Shown: piece after piece, positions 45,649-54,402 of the stretch | Layout of the letters: each line of letters opens with the position of its first letter | Numbering within the stretch: the stretch's first letter is position 1 | NCBI RefSeq assembly: GCF_039233145.1 | Contig: NZ_CP136419.1 | Coordinates: forward strand, 966,001-1,030,000 | Source: Moorella humiferrea | GTDB lineage: Bacteria > Bacillota > DSM-521 > Neomoorellales > Neomoorellaceae | Length of the DNA stretch: 64,000 nucleotides | Direction of reading: 5' to 3' | Notes under the pieces: model-generated | Databases searched by the model: none | The model's input: the letters and a program-made list of their open reading frames with translations, nothing else | Told to the model about the DNA's origin: nothing | Made by a program: the position numbers and the translations under genes

Positions 45649-45664
45649 TGTGATACATTTCACA
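45649..45664. promoter_or_regulatory. TGTGA-N6-TCACA palindrome upstream of Mo operon 2
   Basis: Perfect inverted repeat TGTGATACATTTCACA, about 210 bases upstream of the sigma-54 promoter and 158 upstream of the activator start. Identical in pattern to a CRP/FNR-family half-site pair. Could be an enhancer site for the activator or a site for a CRP/FNR-type regulator acting on either gene. Confidence 0.5.
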
Positions 45665-45871
45665 ATTATAATTAGAAGATATCTTTGAGTTTTGATTTTT
45701 GATTAATGCATAAAACGAACAATATTGGTCTTACGTGTAGTCTCTTTTTTGGGAATACATAGTATCAAAAAGGGACAACATTAGGTCGTTAATTTTTAGT
45801 TTAAGTGTCATAGCTAACTTTTATTATTGTGCCTCAGCGCTATCCGGAGGTTTGGATCTTGCCGCTGCTAC

Positions 45872-45887
45872 TGGCATGATTTTTGCA
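45872..45887 (+). promoter_or_regulatory. Sigma-54 (−24/−12) promoter of Mo operon 2
   Basis: TGGCATG-ATTT-TTGCA, with GG and GC ten bases apart. 193 bases before the second Mo enzyme start. Together with the operon 1 promoter it marks an RpoN regulon. Confidence 0.88.
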
Positions 45888-46079
45888 TGAATGATTTAGA
45901 AGATTAAGGTTTAGGAGGGTTAACAACATATAGAATGGAGGTCTTTAGGTGAAAAGATCGATACCATAACTAATCATCGCATATATAAATCAGATTATCA
46001 AGTTCTTTTTAAGTTGGGAAGGAAGACGATTACAAATAATTGTGTTATATTGTTTTCCTGTTCGAGCGGAGGTAAAAAA

Positions 46080-48275
46080 ATGGCTGGTAACATTGAAGTC
46101 AAAAAGGCAGCATGCTATTTCTGCCATATGAACTGCGGCATGCTGGTGCACGTTGAAGACGGTGTCGTAAAAAAAGTAACGGGCGATCCGGAGCATCCCT
46201 TTAACCAGGGGGCACAATGTCCCCGGGGTGCCTCGGCTATCGATCACCTCAATCACATCAACCGGGTAAACTATCCCCTTAAACGTGTCGGCGAACGGGG
46301 ATCTGGTAATTTTAAGCGTGTCAGCTGGGAGGAAGCCCTGGAGGACATTGCCGCCCGGCTAAAAAAATACAAAGCGGAATATGGTGCGGAAAGCATCGCC
46401 ACTGCCGGGGGCACCAACCGTACTGACGATTGGGCCAGGCGCCGCTTTTTTAATCTATTGGGGAGCCCCAATGTGGTCCACACCTCACCCGTTTGCTGGA
46501 TACCCAATTTTTTAATAGAAACGGCCATTTACGGCTGGAGCGCCTTTGACCCGGAGATTATGGGCAGCCGTTGCGTCGTCGTCTGGGGCCATAATCCTGG
46601 TGCTTCGTATTTACCGGAAATGCGGGGGCTTTTAGAGGCCCGGGAAAAGAACGGTACCAAAATCATTGTCATTGACCCACGTTACAGCGAGACGGCAGCC
46701 CGGGCCGACATTTGGTTACCCATCCGCCCGGGGAGTGACTGCGCCCTGGCCCTGGCCTGGCTTAACGTCATTATCAATGAAGAGCTCTATGACGCCGATT
46801 TCGTCGAGAACTGGACGGTGGGCTTTGAGGAACTGCGGGAACGGGTGCAGGAGTATACCCCGGAATGGGCGGAAGCAAAGACCTGGGTGCCCGCCGAAAG
46901 GATAGCAATGGCGGCCAGGACGTACGCCACATCGAGGCCTGCTTGTATCCAGTGGGGGGTAGCCACCGACCAGCTCGGTAGGGCTACCAGTGCCGTTGCC
47001 CAAGCAAGGGCGGTGTTGAGGGCCATTTGCGGTAACCTCGACGTTCCCGGCGGTGATGTCATGCCCGGCCCCCATCCTACATTTATTACTGACGTCGAGA
47101 TGGAGCTCAACGAATTGCTGCCCGAGGAGCAGCGGGCAAAGCAACTGGGCGCGGACAGGTTTAAACTCAGCACCTGGCCGGGTTACAAGCTTCTAAATGA
47201 GCAGCTACAGCGTGTCTGGGGAAAGGGTCTGCCGGCCGAGTGGATGTGCGAGGCCAGTCCACCTGTACTGTGGCGCGCCATCTTAACCGGTAAACCCTAT
47301 CCGGTAAAAGCGCTGATCGTCCTTGCTGATAACCCCCTTAGCTCTTATGCCAACTCCAGGCTGGTATATGAAGCCCTCAACAAGCTGGACCTGCTGGTGG
47401 TCATGGACTACTGGCTTACGCCCACGGCCGCGCTGGCCGACTATGTCTTGCCGGCTGCCTCCTGGCTGGAACGGCCGGTCTTGACGACAACCTATGGGGT
47501 ATCCGACTGGCTCATCGCTTCGGAAAGGGCCATCCAGCCTTTATACGAACGTAAAACCGACTACGATTTCTGGCGCGCCCTGGGTATCAAGATGGGCCAG
47601 GGTGAATACTGGCCGTGGCAGACCAACGAAGAGGTGTTCCAGTACCGCCTGGAATCGCTGGGGTACGGCCTCGAAACCTATGAAGATTTTGTCAGGGGGG
47701 TACGTTTCGACTTTGCCCCGCGCGAGTACTACAAGTACCTGGAAAAAGGTTTTGCCACGCCCTCCGGGAAGGTGGAGCTGAAAAGTTCAATACTGGAAAC
47801 GCTGGGCTATGACCCGTTACCCCATTACGTTGAGCCGCCGTTCAGTCCGGAAGCTACCCCGGAGCTGGCCCGGGATTATCCTCTGATACTCATCGCAGGC
47901 GGAGGCTTTATGCCCTTTTTCCATTCCGAACACCGCCAGATAACGCGCCTGCGTCTGCTGCACCCGGAACCCCGGGTGGCCATTAACCCTGAACTGGCTC
48001 AAAAGCTTGCTATTAAAGAAGGCGATTGGGTGTGGATTGAAACCCCGAAGGGTAAAGTCAAGCAAAGGGCTAAAATCACTACAGCCGTACCGCCCGGGGT
48101 AGTCCAGGCGGAACGGGGATGGTGGTATCCGGAAAAAGGGGTAAAAGACCTGTTTGGCATCTGGGAGTCCAATATCAATGTTTGCCTGGATGACGACCCG
48201 GATACCTGCGATCCAGCCTGCGGCAGCTGGTGCACCAGAACGATTTTATGCCGGATTGCTAAAGTGGAAGGGTGA
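46080..48275 (+). CDS. Mo/W-bisPGD oxidoreductase, DMSO-reductase superfamily (catalytic subunit 2)
   Basis: 731 residues from the ATG at 46080 (GCGGAGG upstream); no Tat signal. N-terminal [4Fe-4S] site canonical: C12, C15, C19, C47 (CYFCHMNCG … AQCPRG). Probable metal ligand C139 in SPVCWIPN, close to the position of the tungsten ligand Cys141 in acetylene hydratase. Further motifs: WGHNPGAS, VIDPRYSETAARADIWLPIRPGSDCALALAWLNVI, DYWLTPTAALADYVLPAASWLER, GGGFMPFFHSEHRQ. Paralogous to the operon 1 enzyme. With the next two genes it makes a three-subunit membrane-bound complex facing the cytoplasm. Substrate unknown. Confidence 0.9.
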   Translation: MAGNIEVKKAACYFCHMNCGMLVHVEDGVVKKVTGDPEHPFNQGAQCPRGASAIDHLNHINRVNYPLKRVGERGSGNFKRVSWEEALEDIAARLKKYKAEYGAESIATAGGTNRTDDWARRRFFNLLGSPNVVHTSPVCWIPNFLIETAIYGWSAFDPEIMGSRCVVVWGHNPGASYLPEMRGLLEAREKNGTKIIVIDPRYSETAARADIWLPIRPGSDCALALAWLNVIINEELYDADFVENWTVGFEELRERVQEYTPEWAEAKTWVPAERIAMAARTYATSRPACIQWGVATDQLGRATSAVAQARAVLRAICGNLDVPGGDVMPGPHPTFITDVEMELNELLPEEQRAKQLGADRFKLSTWPGYKLLNEQLQRVWGKGLPAEWMCEASPPVLWRAILTGKPYPVKALIVLADNPLSSYANSRLVYEALNKLDLLVVMDYWLTPTAALADYVLPAASWLERPVLTTTYGVSDWLIASERAIQPLYERKTDYDFWRALGIKMGQGEYWPWQTNEEVFQYRLESLGYGLETYEDFVRGVRFDFAPREYYKYLEKGFATPSGKVELKSSILETLGYDPLPHYVEPPFSPEATPELARDYPLILIAGGGFMPFFHSEHRQITRLRLLHPEPRVAINPELAQKLAIKEGDWVWIETPKGKVKQRAKITTAVPPGVVQAERGWWYPEKGVKDLFGIWESNINVCLDDDPDTCDPACGSWCTRTILCRIAKVEG

Positions 48276-48280
48276 AAGCA

Positions 48281-48823
48281 ATGCACTGGGGAATGGTTAT
48301 CGACTTGCGCAGGTGCATCGGCTGCCATGCTTGCACCGTTGCCTGCCAGGTTGAGAATAAACTGCCATTAAATGAACGCTGGAATAAAGTGTTTACCGTA
48401 GGGCCTGAAGGGGAATTCCCTCTGGTGACCTCACACTTTTTGCCGCGGCCGTGTATGCACTGCCAGGATGCCCCTTGTGTCGATGGCTGTCCTACCGGGG
48501 CCAGCCAGAGACGGCCCGACGGGATTATCATTGTCCACGGCGAGCGTTGCATTGGCTGCAAGTTCTGCATGCTGGTATGCCCCTACGGGGTGCGCCAGTT
48601 CGCGGCAGAGAAGGGCATCGTGCAGAAGTGCCACCTGTGTTATGAACGGCTGGAGCGGGGAGAAATGCCCCGCTGTGTCGAAACCTGCCAGCTGAAAGCC
48701 CGCCATGCCGGTGATTTAGACGACCCCGGCAGCGAAGTGACGGCACTTATTAAACAGGCTAATGCCCGGCCGTTGTACCCATATCTGGGTACGAAACCCT
48801 CGGTGTATTATATTTTTCCCTAG
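48281..48823 (+). CDS. Four-cluster [4Fe-4S] electron-transfer subunit (DmsB/PsrB type)
   Basis: 180 residues from the ATG at 48281 (GAAGGGTGA upstream; a GTG at 48272 overlaps the previous stop). Four Cys groups: CIGCHACTVACQ, CMHCQDAPCVDGCPTG, CIGCKFCMLVCPYG, CHLCYERLERGEMPRCVETC, the standard set for four [4Fe-4S] clusters. Passes electrons between the catalytic subunit and the membrane subunit that follows after 12 bases. Confidence 0.94.
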   Translation: MHWGMVIDLRRCIGCHACTVACQVENKLPLNERWNKVFTVGPEGEFPLVTSHFLPRPCMHCQDAPCVDGCPTGASQRRPDGIIIVHGERCIGCKFCMLVCPYGVRQFAAEKGIVQKCHLCYERLERGEMPRCVETCQLKARHAGDLDDPGSEVTALIKQANARPLYPYLGTKPSVYYIFP

Positions 48824-48835
48824 GAGGTAGCTGTT

Positions 48836-49795
48836 ATGGAGGATAAACAGGCAATTTGGGGCGGGCTGGCTGCCGGTTACTTCTTTTGCGCCGCCTTCGG
48901 GGCCATGGTTTTTGCCGTCATCGCTTTTCTGGATATTATAACCTCGCCCCTTGCCGGTGAGGTAAGTGGTACCGGTAGTTTCCTGGGCCTGGTAGCTGCC
49001 GGCCTGGGCGGCCTGTTATTACTTGCCGAGCTGGGCAATAAAAAGCGATTTCTTTTAGTTTTCAGCCGTATGCAGTCAATTATGACTAAAGGCGCCCTGT
49101 TTTTAAGCTGCTTCATAGTACTGGCGGCAATATATACCAGCTTTTGGTTTGATATCTTTCCCTGGGCCGGGGAAAATGCCGGGCGGCGGATTATCGGGTT
49201 CCTGGGCATAATTTTTGCCGTGGCCCTGGTAATTTACCCGGGTTTAGAGCTGGGCGAAGCCCGGGGCCGCTCCTTCTGGAACGGCAGCGCCCTGGTGCCC
49301 CTGTGGCTGGCGGCAGCCCTTACTTCCGGTTTGGCCGGCGTAATCCTGGTGGCGGCGGTAACCGGGACGTCGCCAGCACCAACTATTGCTATTCTGGATA
49401 AAGTCCTCCTGGCCTTGATCATCACCCAGATAATCTTAATCGCGACTTATATCCTGGGGATGCGCCAGTCGGCGCCGGAGGAAGCCCGCCGGTCGACGGC
49501 AATGCTCCTCACCGGCAAGTTGAAAAATATTTTCTGGTGGGGGATTGTTATTTGTGGTCACCTCATCCCTTGCCTCCTTTACTTCGGTGGCAGCGGCGCT
49601 GGTATCCTGGCGGTAAAATCATTGTTTGTTCTGGCAGGGGAAGTCTGCCTGCGAGTTGCATTTCTCCAGGCCGGCGTCCGGGTAAGCCTTCCCGGTGAAG
49701 ATAACGAGTGGTACCAGGAAGAGGAAATAGCCGTCCTGGCCGCACGTCTGGAGCAGACATGGCAGGAAAGGGCGGCCTGGCTTAATGGCAAATAA
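48836..49795 (+). CDS. NrfD/PsrC/DmsC-type membrane anchor
   Basis: 319 residues with about eight hydrophobic segments. NrfD-type polytopic quinone-interacting anchor, haem-free. Start after TAGGAGG. Signature stretches YFFCAAFGAMVFAVIAFLDI and IFWWGIVICGHLIPCLLYF. The C-terminal tail is charged and probably cytoplasmic. Completes the A–B–C complex; overlaps the GNAT gene by 11 bases. Confidence 0.85.
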   Translation: MEDKQAIWGGLAAGYFFCAAFGAMVFAVIAFLDIITSPLAGEVSGTGSFLGLVAAGLGGLLLLAELGNKKRFLLVFSRMQSIMTKGALFLSCFIVLAAIYTSFWFDIFPWAGENAGRRIIGFLGIIFAVALVIYPGLELGEARGRSFWNGSALVPLWLAAALTSGLAGVILVAAVTGTSPAPTIAILDKVLLALIITQIILIATYILGMRQSAPEEARRSTAMLLTGKLKNIFWWGIVICGHLIPCLLYFGGSGAGILAVKSLFVLAGEVCLRVAFLQAGVRVSLPGEDNEWYQEEEIAVLAARLEQTWQERAAWLNGK

Positions 49796-50273
49796 TTTGC
49801 GGGCACGGGCGGAAGTGACCCTGGCCAGGCCTGAAGACGGCCCGGAGTTACAGGCATTATTGCAGGACTGGGGGATGGACCTGGCCGGGGAACCGGAAGA
49901 ACACGCTGTGATCAAGGTGGACGGGAGAATTTTTGCGGGAGGTAAAATAACCTGGCTGGGGGAAAATTCTTTTCACCTGGAATTGCTGGCGGTGAAGAGA
50001 GAAGCCAGGGGCCAGGGATTAGGAGGAATGTTGCTTTTGGAGTTAATAAAAAAGCCCTGGGCCTACTGTGGCAGTTTGCTGAACGGGAAGTTTAGTACTT
50101 ATCGCGTTACGAATATTGCCAGGGGGGAAGCGGCAGGGTTTTACCGCCAGTACGGCTTTCGCCACTGTCTTTTTTCCGACCTAGCAAAAGCTTACCAGGA
50201 GCAGTGCGACGGTTGCCCGGAGAGGGAAGCTTGCCGGCCGGTGCCCATGATTTATATACAGGAGGTTAGTTAG
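49785..50273 (+). CDS. GNAT acetyltransferase with Cys-rich tail
   Basis: 162 residues. GNAT fold with HLELLAVKREARGQGLGGMLLLELIKK (acetyl-CoA loop RxxGxG/A), GFYRQYGFRHC; the C-terminal CDGCPEREAC may bind metal. Start lies within the end of the anchor gene, indicating coupling. It may modify a protein of the complex or a small molecule; unknown. Confidence 0.78.
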   Translation: MANNLRARAEVTLARPEDGPELQALLQDWGMDLAGEPEEHAVIKVDGRIFAGGKITWLGENSFHLELLAVKREARGQGLGGMLLLELIKKPWAYCGSLLNGKFSTYRVTNIARGEAAGFYRQYGFRHCLFSDLAKAYQEQCDGCPEREACRPVPMIYIQEVS

Positions 50274-51116
50274 TTGCGCCAAGCATTAATTGTCTTCACT
50301 AAAGTCCCCAGGAAAGGTGATATTAAGACCCGTCTGACAAAGGAAAAAGGCGGGATTTTAACACCCGAAGAAGCGAAAATTCTCTATGAGGCCTGTCTCC
50401 TTGATGTTATCGAAGTTGCCATGGCGGCCTGCGAGGACGAGGGTGCCGAACTCTGGATCTGTCATGATGCCGCCGGCGACGGCGCCTACCTCCAATCCCT
50501 CCTTAAAAGCCTGGCCCATCCGGAAAAGGTAAAGGGTGTCTTTGCCGACAGGGGTGGTTCCTTCGATGACTGCATGCAGTTTGCTGCCGATTATATTCTC
50601 AAACCGCAAGAGGAAACAAGAAAGGCCGATAGTGTTATTATCATCGGCGGGGATTTACCGACGCTGCAGCCGGTTACCCTGAAAAAAGCTTTTACCGCGT
50701 TAGCCAGGTTCAGTCAAAGCGAGGCCGGACGGGAAGCAGTGTGGCAGGCTGGTAGCCATTCCACACCGGACATGGGGGCGGCCCTTGTCGAGGCGCCATG
50801 CCAGGAGGGGGGATTTTCCCTGGTAGGCTATACCAGGACTACACCCTTTGATTTTTACGGCGTATTTTACAACAGCGATGGCATAACGGCCCTCGATATG
50901 CTGGTTAATAAAGCGGTGGCAAAAAAGATACCTTTTGCCGCCCTGGAGATGGTTCCCGATATAGATATCCCCATCGATTTAGCAAGCATCATTCCCGTAC
51001 TGCGTTCCCTGGAACTTGCCGCTGCGACTGATGCTGACGTGATGGTGCCCCGCCGCACCATGGCAGTCCTGAGGGAGCTGGGTCTTGAAGCCACCGCCCT
51101 GCCGCCGGAGCGTTAG
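50274..51116 (+). CDS. DUF2064/TIGR04282-type glycosyltransferase- or nucleotidyltransferase-fold protein
   Basis: 280 residues, TTG start after AGGAGG, directly abutting the GNAT stop. Family hallmarks: LIVFTKVPRKGDIKTRLTK at the N-terminus, IIIGGDLPTLQP with the DxD-like metal site, GGFSLVGYTRTTPFDFYGV, and VPDIDIPIDLASIIPVL near the end. The fold is shared by MobA, CofC and arsenosugar-associated transferases, so it could activate or attach a cofactor or sugar. Its place in a Mo-enzyme operon makes a cofactor role worth testing. Confidence 0.75.
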   Translation: MRQALIVFTKVPRKGDIKTRLTKEKGGILTPEEAKILYEACLLDVIEVAMAACEDEGAELWICHDAAGDGAYLQSLLKSLAHPEKVKGVFADRGGSFDDCMQFAADYILKPQEETRKADSVIIIGGDLPTLQPVTLKKAFTALARFSQSEAGREAVWQAGSHSTPDMGAALVEAPCQEGGFSLVGYTRTTPFDFYGVFYNSDGITALDMLVNKAVAKKIPFAALEMVPDIDIPIDLASIIPVLRSLELAAATDADVMVPRRTMAVLRELGLEATALPPER

Positions 51117-51187
51117 CGGATTGTCTGGTGATTGATCGCATTAATTAAAAAGACAAATTATGACCAAGTTAACAAATCAAGGAAAGG

Positions 51188-52318
51188 ATGGATGACTTGA
51201 ACGTTGCCAGAGAGGTCGCCGGCAGCGGTGATGGGCCGCGCCGGGAAATAGCAGAAAAATGTACTGCCTGTGGTCAATGTATTGCTTCATGCCTGCTATT
51301 GGAGGAGATTGGCGAAGCCCCCCTTGAGATTGCCGGTCGGGGAGCAACAGTAGAGGAAGCTTTTTCCTGCACCCTATGCGAACTATGCACCGCTGTATGC
51401 CCGGCAGGCCTGTCCCCGGCGGGCATGTTTGCCGCTAAACGCACCGAAGCAGTAGCAAACGGAGAATTTCCTATATACGATTATCGCTACCTTTACCCGG
51501 ACCGGGAGCTTAATACTTGCAAACTATACCGCGAAAAGTACAACATTCATTACCAGGAGCTGCCCGTTGATCAAGAAGGCGAGGCAGCCTTTTTCCCGGG
51601 GTGCACTATGTTGACTTATGGATCGGATTTAACCAGGGCTGCCTTTCATCACCTGGCGAGGCTCTGGCCTCGCATGACCCTTTTAACCGACTGCTGTGGT
51701 AAACCCCTTTACCAGATGGGTTTAAAGGAACGCGGGGAAAACTATACTGCCTTCCTTAAAAATAAACTAAAAAAACTGGCTGTAAAGGTATTAATCACCG
51801 CCTGCCCCAACTGTTTTTACGAGCTGCGTAACCAGCTGGCACCAGACGGCATTGAGGTCAGGACCATCTACGAGAACTGGGGATTCGGGGTGGCCGGTAA
51901 AGGATTAATTACCATTCATGATTCCTGTCCTGACCGCCATGAGGGCATCTTTGCCCGGCAGGTACGTGAGGCCTTGAGGAATAGCGGCTACCGCTTGGTT
52001 GAGATGGAATACTACGGGGCGAACACCTTCTGTTGTGGCAGCGGCGGCCAGGTAAGCCACTTTCGTCCTGACCTGGCCATGGCCCTGACCGACCGCCGCC
52101 TGGAAGAGGCAGGTAATACCGGAGCCGGGATCCTGGCTGGATACTGCTTGAGCTGCGTTCTTAATTTCGCTCGCGATGCCAACGGGCTCAAGGTGCGCCA
52201 TGTCCTCGATTTGTTGCTCGGTCAGGAAAAGGATTACAGTGAAATTAAAAAAAGGGCAAAGGCTCTTTATACCGGGCCCGAAGGTGAAGAAAACTGGCGG
52301 CGGGTAATGGCGGAATAA
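51188..52318 (+). CDS. HdrD/GlpC-like Fe-S oxidoreductase
   Basis: 376 residues from the ATG at 51188 (a TTG at 51197 is also possible). Residues about 20–80: two [4Fe-4S] motifs CTACGQCIASC and CTLCELCTAVCPAG. Two CCG-type cysteine domains follow, with CCGKPLYQMG and CCGSGGQVSH, the pattern of heterodisulfide reductase D and GlpC. May pass electrons to or from a thiol/disulfide or quinone. A 71-base gap precedes it, longer than most gaps in the operon; no terminator seen. Confidence 0.87.
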   Translation: MDDLNVAREVAGSGDGPRREIAEKCTACGQCIASCLLLEEIGEAPLEIAGRGATVEEAFSCTLCELCTAVCPAGLSPAGMFAAKRTEAVANGEFPIYDYRYLYPDRELNTCKLYREKYNIHYQELPVDQEGEAAFFPGCTMLTYGSDLTRAAFHHLARLWPRMTLLTDCCGKPLYQMGLKERGENYTAFLKNKLKKLAVKVLITACPNCFYELRNQLAPDGIEVRTIYENWGFGVAGKGLITIHDSCPDRHEGIFARQVREALRNSGYRLVEMEYYGANTFCCGSGGQVSHFRPDLAMALTDRRLEEAGNTGAGILAGYCLSCVLNFARDANGLKVRHVLDLLLGQEKDYSEIKKRAKALYTGPEGEENWRRVMAE

Positions 52319-52344
52319 CTATTGCAGTAAAGGGAGAGAAACCG

Positions 52345-53301
52345 GTGGATAACCAGCAACTCGCTAGCATTTATAAAGACATATTAGCCCTGCGTTGGGA
52401 GCCGGTAGCAGTGCGGTTACTGCGTCCCAGCGAGGCCATACCCGCAGGGGTTACAGAACCCACGGCAACCTTGCGTCACTGCCAGGCCATTATTGCTGCC
52501 AGGCGGGGGTGGAGTTTGTATATGCCACCGCGCCGGCACGCCTGCCCCGACGGGGCGGCCATTATGGGCCTCATACCCATGCCGCCCAAACTGCAGTCGG
52601 GTGAATTATACCTCCTGTTTAAAAAGCTGCCTACCCTGGAATGTGCCCGGAAGATGATCGCCGTCCGGCCTTGTTTTCCGGCCGGCAGCTACGAGGCCAC
52701 CCTGGTAGCACCTTTGAGTAAAGCCAACTTTGAAGCCGACGTGGTAATCTTCACCCTGTGGCCGGAGCAGGCCATGTGGCTTTGCTGCGCCCAATCGTAT
52801 AACAGCGGTGAACGGCAGGGCTTTAACACCTCGGGTTATAACTCCACCTGTGCCGACCTTACCGTCCAGCCCATGCAGACAGGGAAAATGAATATTTCCT
52901 TCGGTTGTTACGGCAGCCGCGCTGCCAGTGACATAAGCGATTTTGAGCTTTATCTCTCTCTCCCGGCTGCCCAGCTGGAGATTGTGGCTCGTTCGCTGCA
53001 AAAACTGGCACAGAAAAGCATACCTGAAGCGCGCCATAAAATCTATATGCCGCCCGTTATGGAAAAAGTAGGCGTCCAAAAGAAGAATACCTTGGATGTC
53101 CCGGCGATTCAGATCAACATCGATGCTGCCAACTGTTTAGGAGAAGGCCTGTGTGCCGACTTTTGCCCCTACGGCGTGTTCGTTATGGAAGAACAAGACG
53201 GCCGCCCGGTACCAATTGTCAAGAACCCGGAGCGTTGTACTGCCTGCTACACCTGCGTAGGCCAGTGTCCGGCAGGGGTTATCCAGGTTTTGCAGCAATA
53301 G
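52345..53301 (+). CDS. DUF169 protein with C-terminal 2[4Fe-4S] ferredoxin domain
   Basis: 318 residues, GTG start. Residues 1–225 match DUF169 (WEPVAVRLL, LRHCQAII, MPPRRHACPDGAAIMGL, RPCFPAGSYEATLVAPL, SFGCYGSRAASDISDFELYLSLP). Residues about 260–318 hold CLGEGLCADFCP and CTACYTCVGQCPAG. DUF169 proteins are widespread in anaerobes, function undefined, often near redox enzymes. Ferredoxin fusion indicates electron transfer to the DUF169 domain, which may bind a metal cofactor through conserved Cys. Confidence 0.85.
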   Translation: MDNQQLASIYKDILALRWEPVAVRLLRPSEAIPAGVTEPTATLRHCQAIIAARRGWSLYMPPRRHACPDGAAIMGLIPMPPKLQSGELYLLFKKLPTLECARKMIAVRPCFPAGSYEATLVAPLSKANFEADVVIFTLWPEQAMWLCCAQSYNSGERQGFNTSGYNSTCADLTVQPMQTGKMNISFGCYGSRAASDISDFELYLSLPAAQLEIVARSLQKLAQKSIPEARHKIYMPPVMEKVGVQKKNTLDVPAIQINIDAANCLGEGLCADFCPYGVFVMEEQDGRPVPIVKNPERCTACYTCVGQCPAGVIQVLQQ

Positions 53302-53372
53302 TATATCCCGGGGGGTACCGGTCCATAGGTAAAAAGAAGACGTTAATTTTATCTACGGAGGGGACAGCAATT

Positions 53373-54386
53373 TTGGAAAAAAGAATTATAATCAGAGATA
53401 TTCTCAACAAATGCCTGGACGGTGGGATACCTACCAGGGAAGAGGCAATAGCCTTAGTGCAGGTTGAGCTGGACAGCGAAGAATTTTATTCCCTTTGCTA
53501 TGTGGCTAATAAACTTAGCCGGGAGCACTTCGGCAATAAAGGCGATGTCGTTGCCCAGATCGGGCTTGATTATGCTCCTTGCTCCCGCAATTGCGGTTTT
53601 TGTTCTTTCGGTCGTGATGCAGGAGTAGTCAAGGAACGCCTGGAATGGGATACGGATACAGTTGTAAAAGCAGCCCTGGCCATGGTAGAAGCAGGGGCTA
53701 ACGGCATCTACCTCATGACGACGGCTGATTACCCATTCAAGAAATTTATCGCCATTGCTGCCGCAGTACGCGAAGCCGTGGAGGACGATATTCCGTTAAT
53801 AGCTAATATAGGTGATTTTAATTATGAGCAGGCGCAAAAATTAAAGGAGGTTGGTTTTTCCGCCGTTTATCATGCCCTCAGGTTAAGGGAAGGGACAGAT
53901 ACCGGTATTCCCAGAACGAAGCGCGAGGAGACAATTGCCAACGCCAGAGCCGTCGGCCTGGCTGTCCAGGTGTGCCTTGAACCCGTAGGACCGGAGCATA
54001 CTCCCGAAGAAATGGTTGAGCAGATGTTCTGGGCCAGAGAGATTGGCGCCACCTTTAACGGTGCCATGAAAAGGACGGCAGTCCCGGGGACACGCCTGGC
54101 AGGCCTCGGGGAGATATCTTTCCGGGAGTTGGCACGCCTGATTGCCGTTACGCGCCTGGTGATGGGCGACCGGGCCACTGCCCACTGCACCCATGAGCCC
54201 AACCTGCCGGCCCTGATGGCGGGTGCCAACCTTATCTGGGCCGAAGCCGGGCCGAATCCCAGGGATGTCCTGCCTGATACCGCTGCCGGGCGGGGCCAGA
54301 GCGTAAGGAAATGTCAGGAAATACTTTTTGAAGCCGGATACGATCTGCGGCAGGGCGCCACCCCTTCTGCCTATCCTGCCGGTTAA
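53373..54386 (+). CDS. Biotin-synthase-like radical SAM enzyme
   Basis: 337 residues from the TTG at 53373, nine bases after GGAGGGG. Radical SAM cluster motif C-x3-C-x2-C in YAPCSRNCGFCSFG. Barrel similar to BioB/HydE/PylB, with GANGIYLMTTADYPF and a C-terminal region resembling BATS (HCTHEPNLPALMAGANLIWAEAGPNPRD). Not BioB itself: the bio genes are absent and the C-terminal [2Fe-2S] Cys set does not match. Reaction unknown. As the eighth gene of the operon it may make or repair a cofactor or substrate. Confidence 0.83.
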   Translation: MEKRIIIRDILNKCLDGGIPTREEAIALVQVELDSEEFYSLCYVANKLSREHFGNKGDVVAQIGLDYAPCSRNCGFCSFGRDAGVVKERLEWDTDTVVKAALAMVEAGANGIYLMTTADYPFKKFIAIAAAVREAVEDDIPLIANIGDFNYEQAQKLKEVGFSAVYHALRLREGTDTGIPRTKREETIANARAVGLAVQVCLEPVGPEHTPEEMVEQMFWAREIGATFNGAMKRTAVPGTRLAGLGEISFRELARLIAVTRLVMGDRATAHCTHEPNLPALMAGANLIWAEAGPNPRDVLPDTAAGRGQSVRKCQEILFEAGYDLRQGATPSAYPAG

Positions 54387-54402
54387 AGGGGAGGGAGAAA
54401 GA

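Noticed and set aside
46080-48275. Selenocysteine at the metal-ligand position of the Mo enzymes
   Set aside because: Both genes read through without in-frame TGA; the ligand positions are TGC/TGT Cys codons.
30326-54386. A cofactor F420 pathway (CofE-like at 30326, CofC-like fold at 50274, radical SAM at 53373)
   Set aside because: The CofE-like gene lies 20 kb from the others, the radical SAM protein resembles BioB rather than CofG/CofH, and there is no CofD. The similarity is at fold level only.
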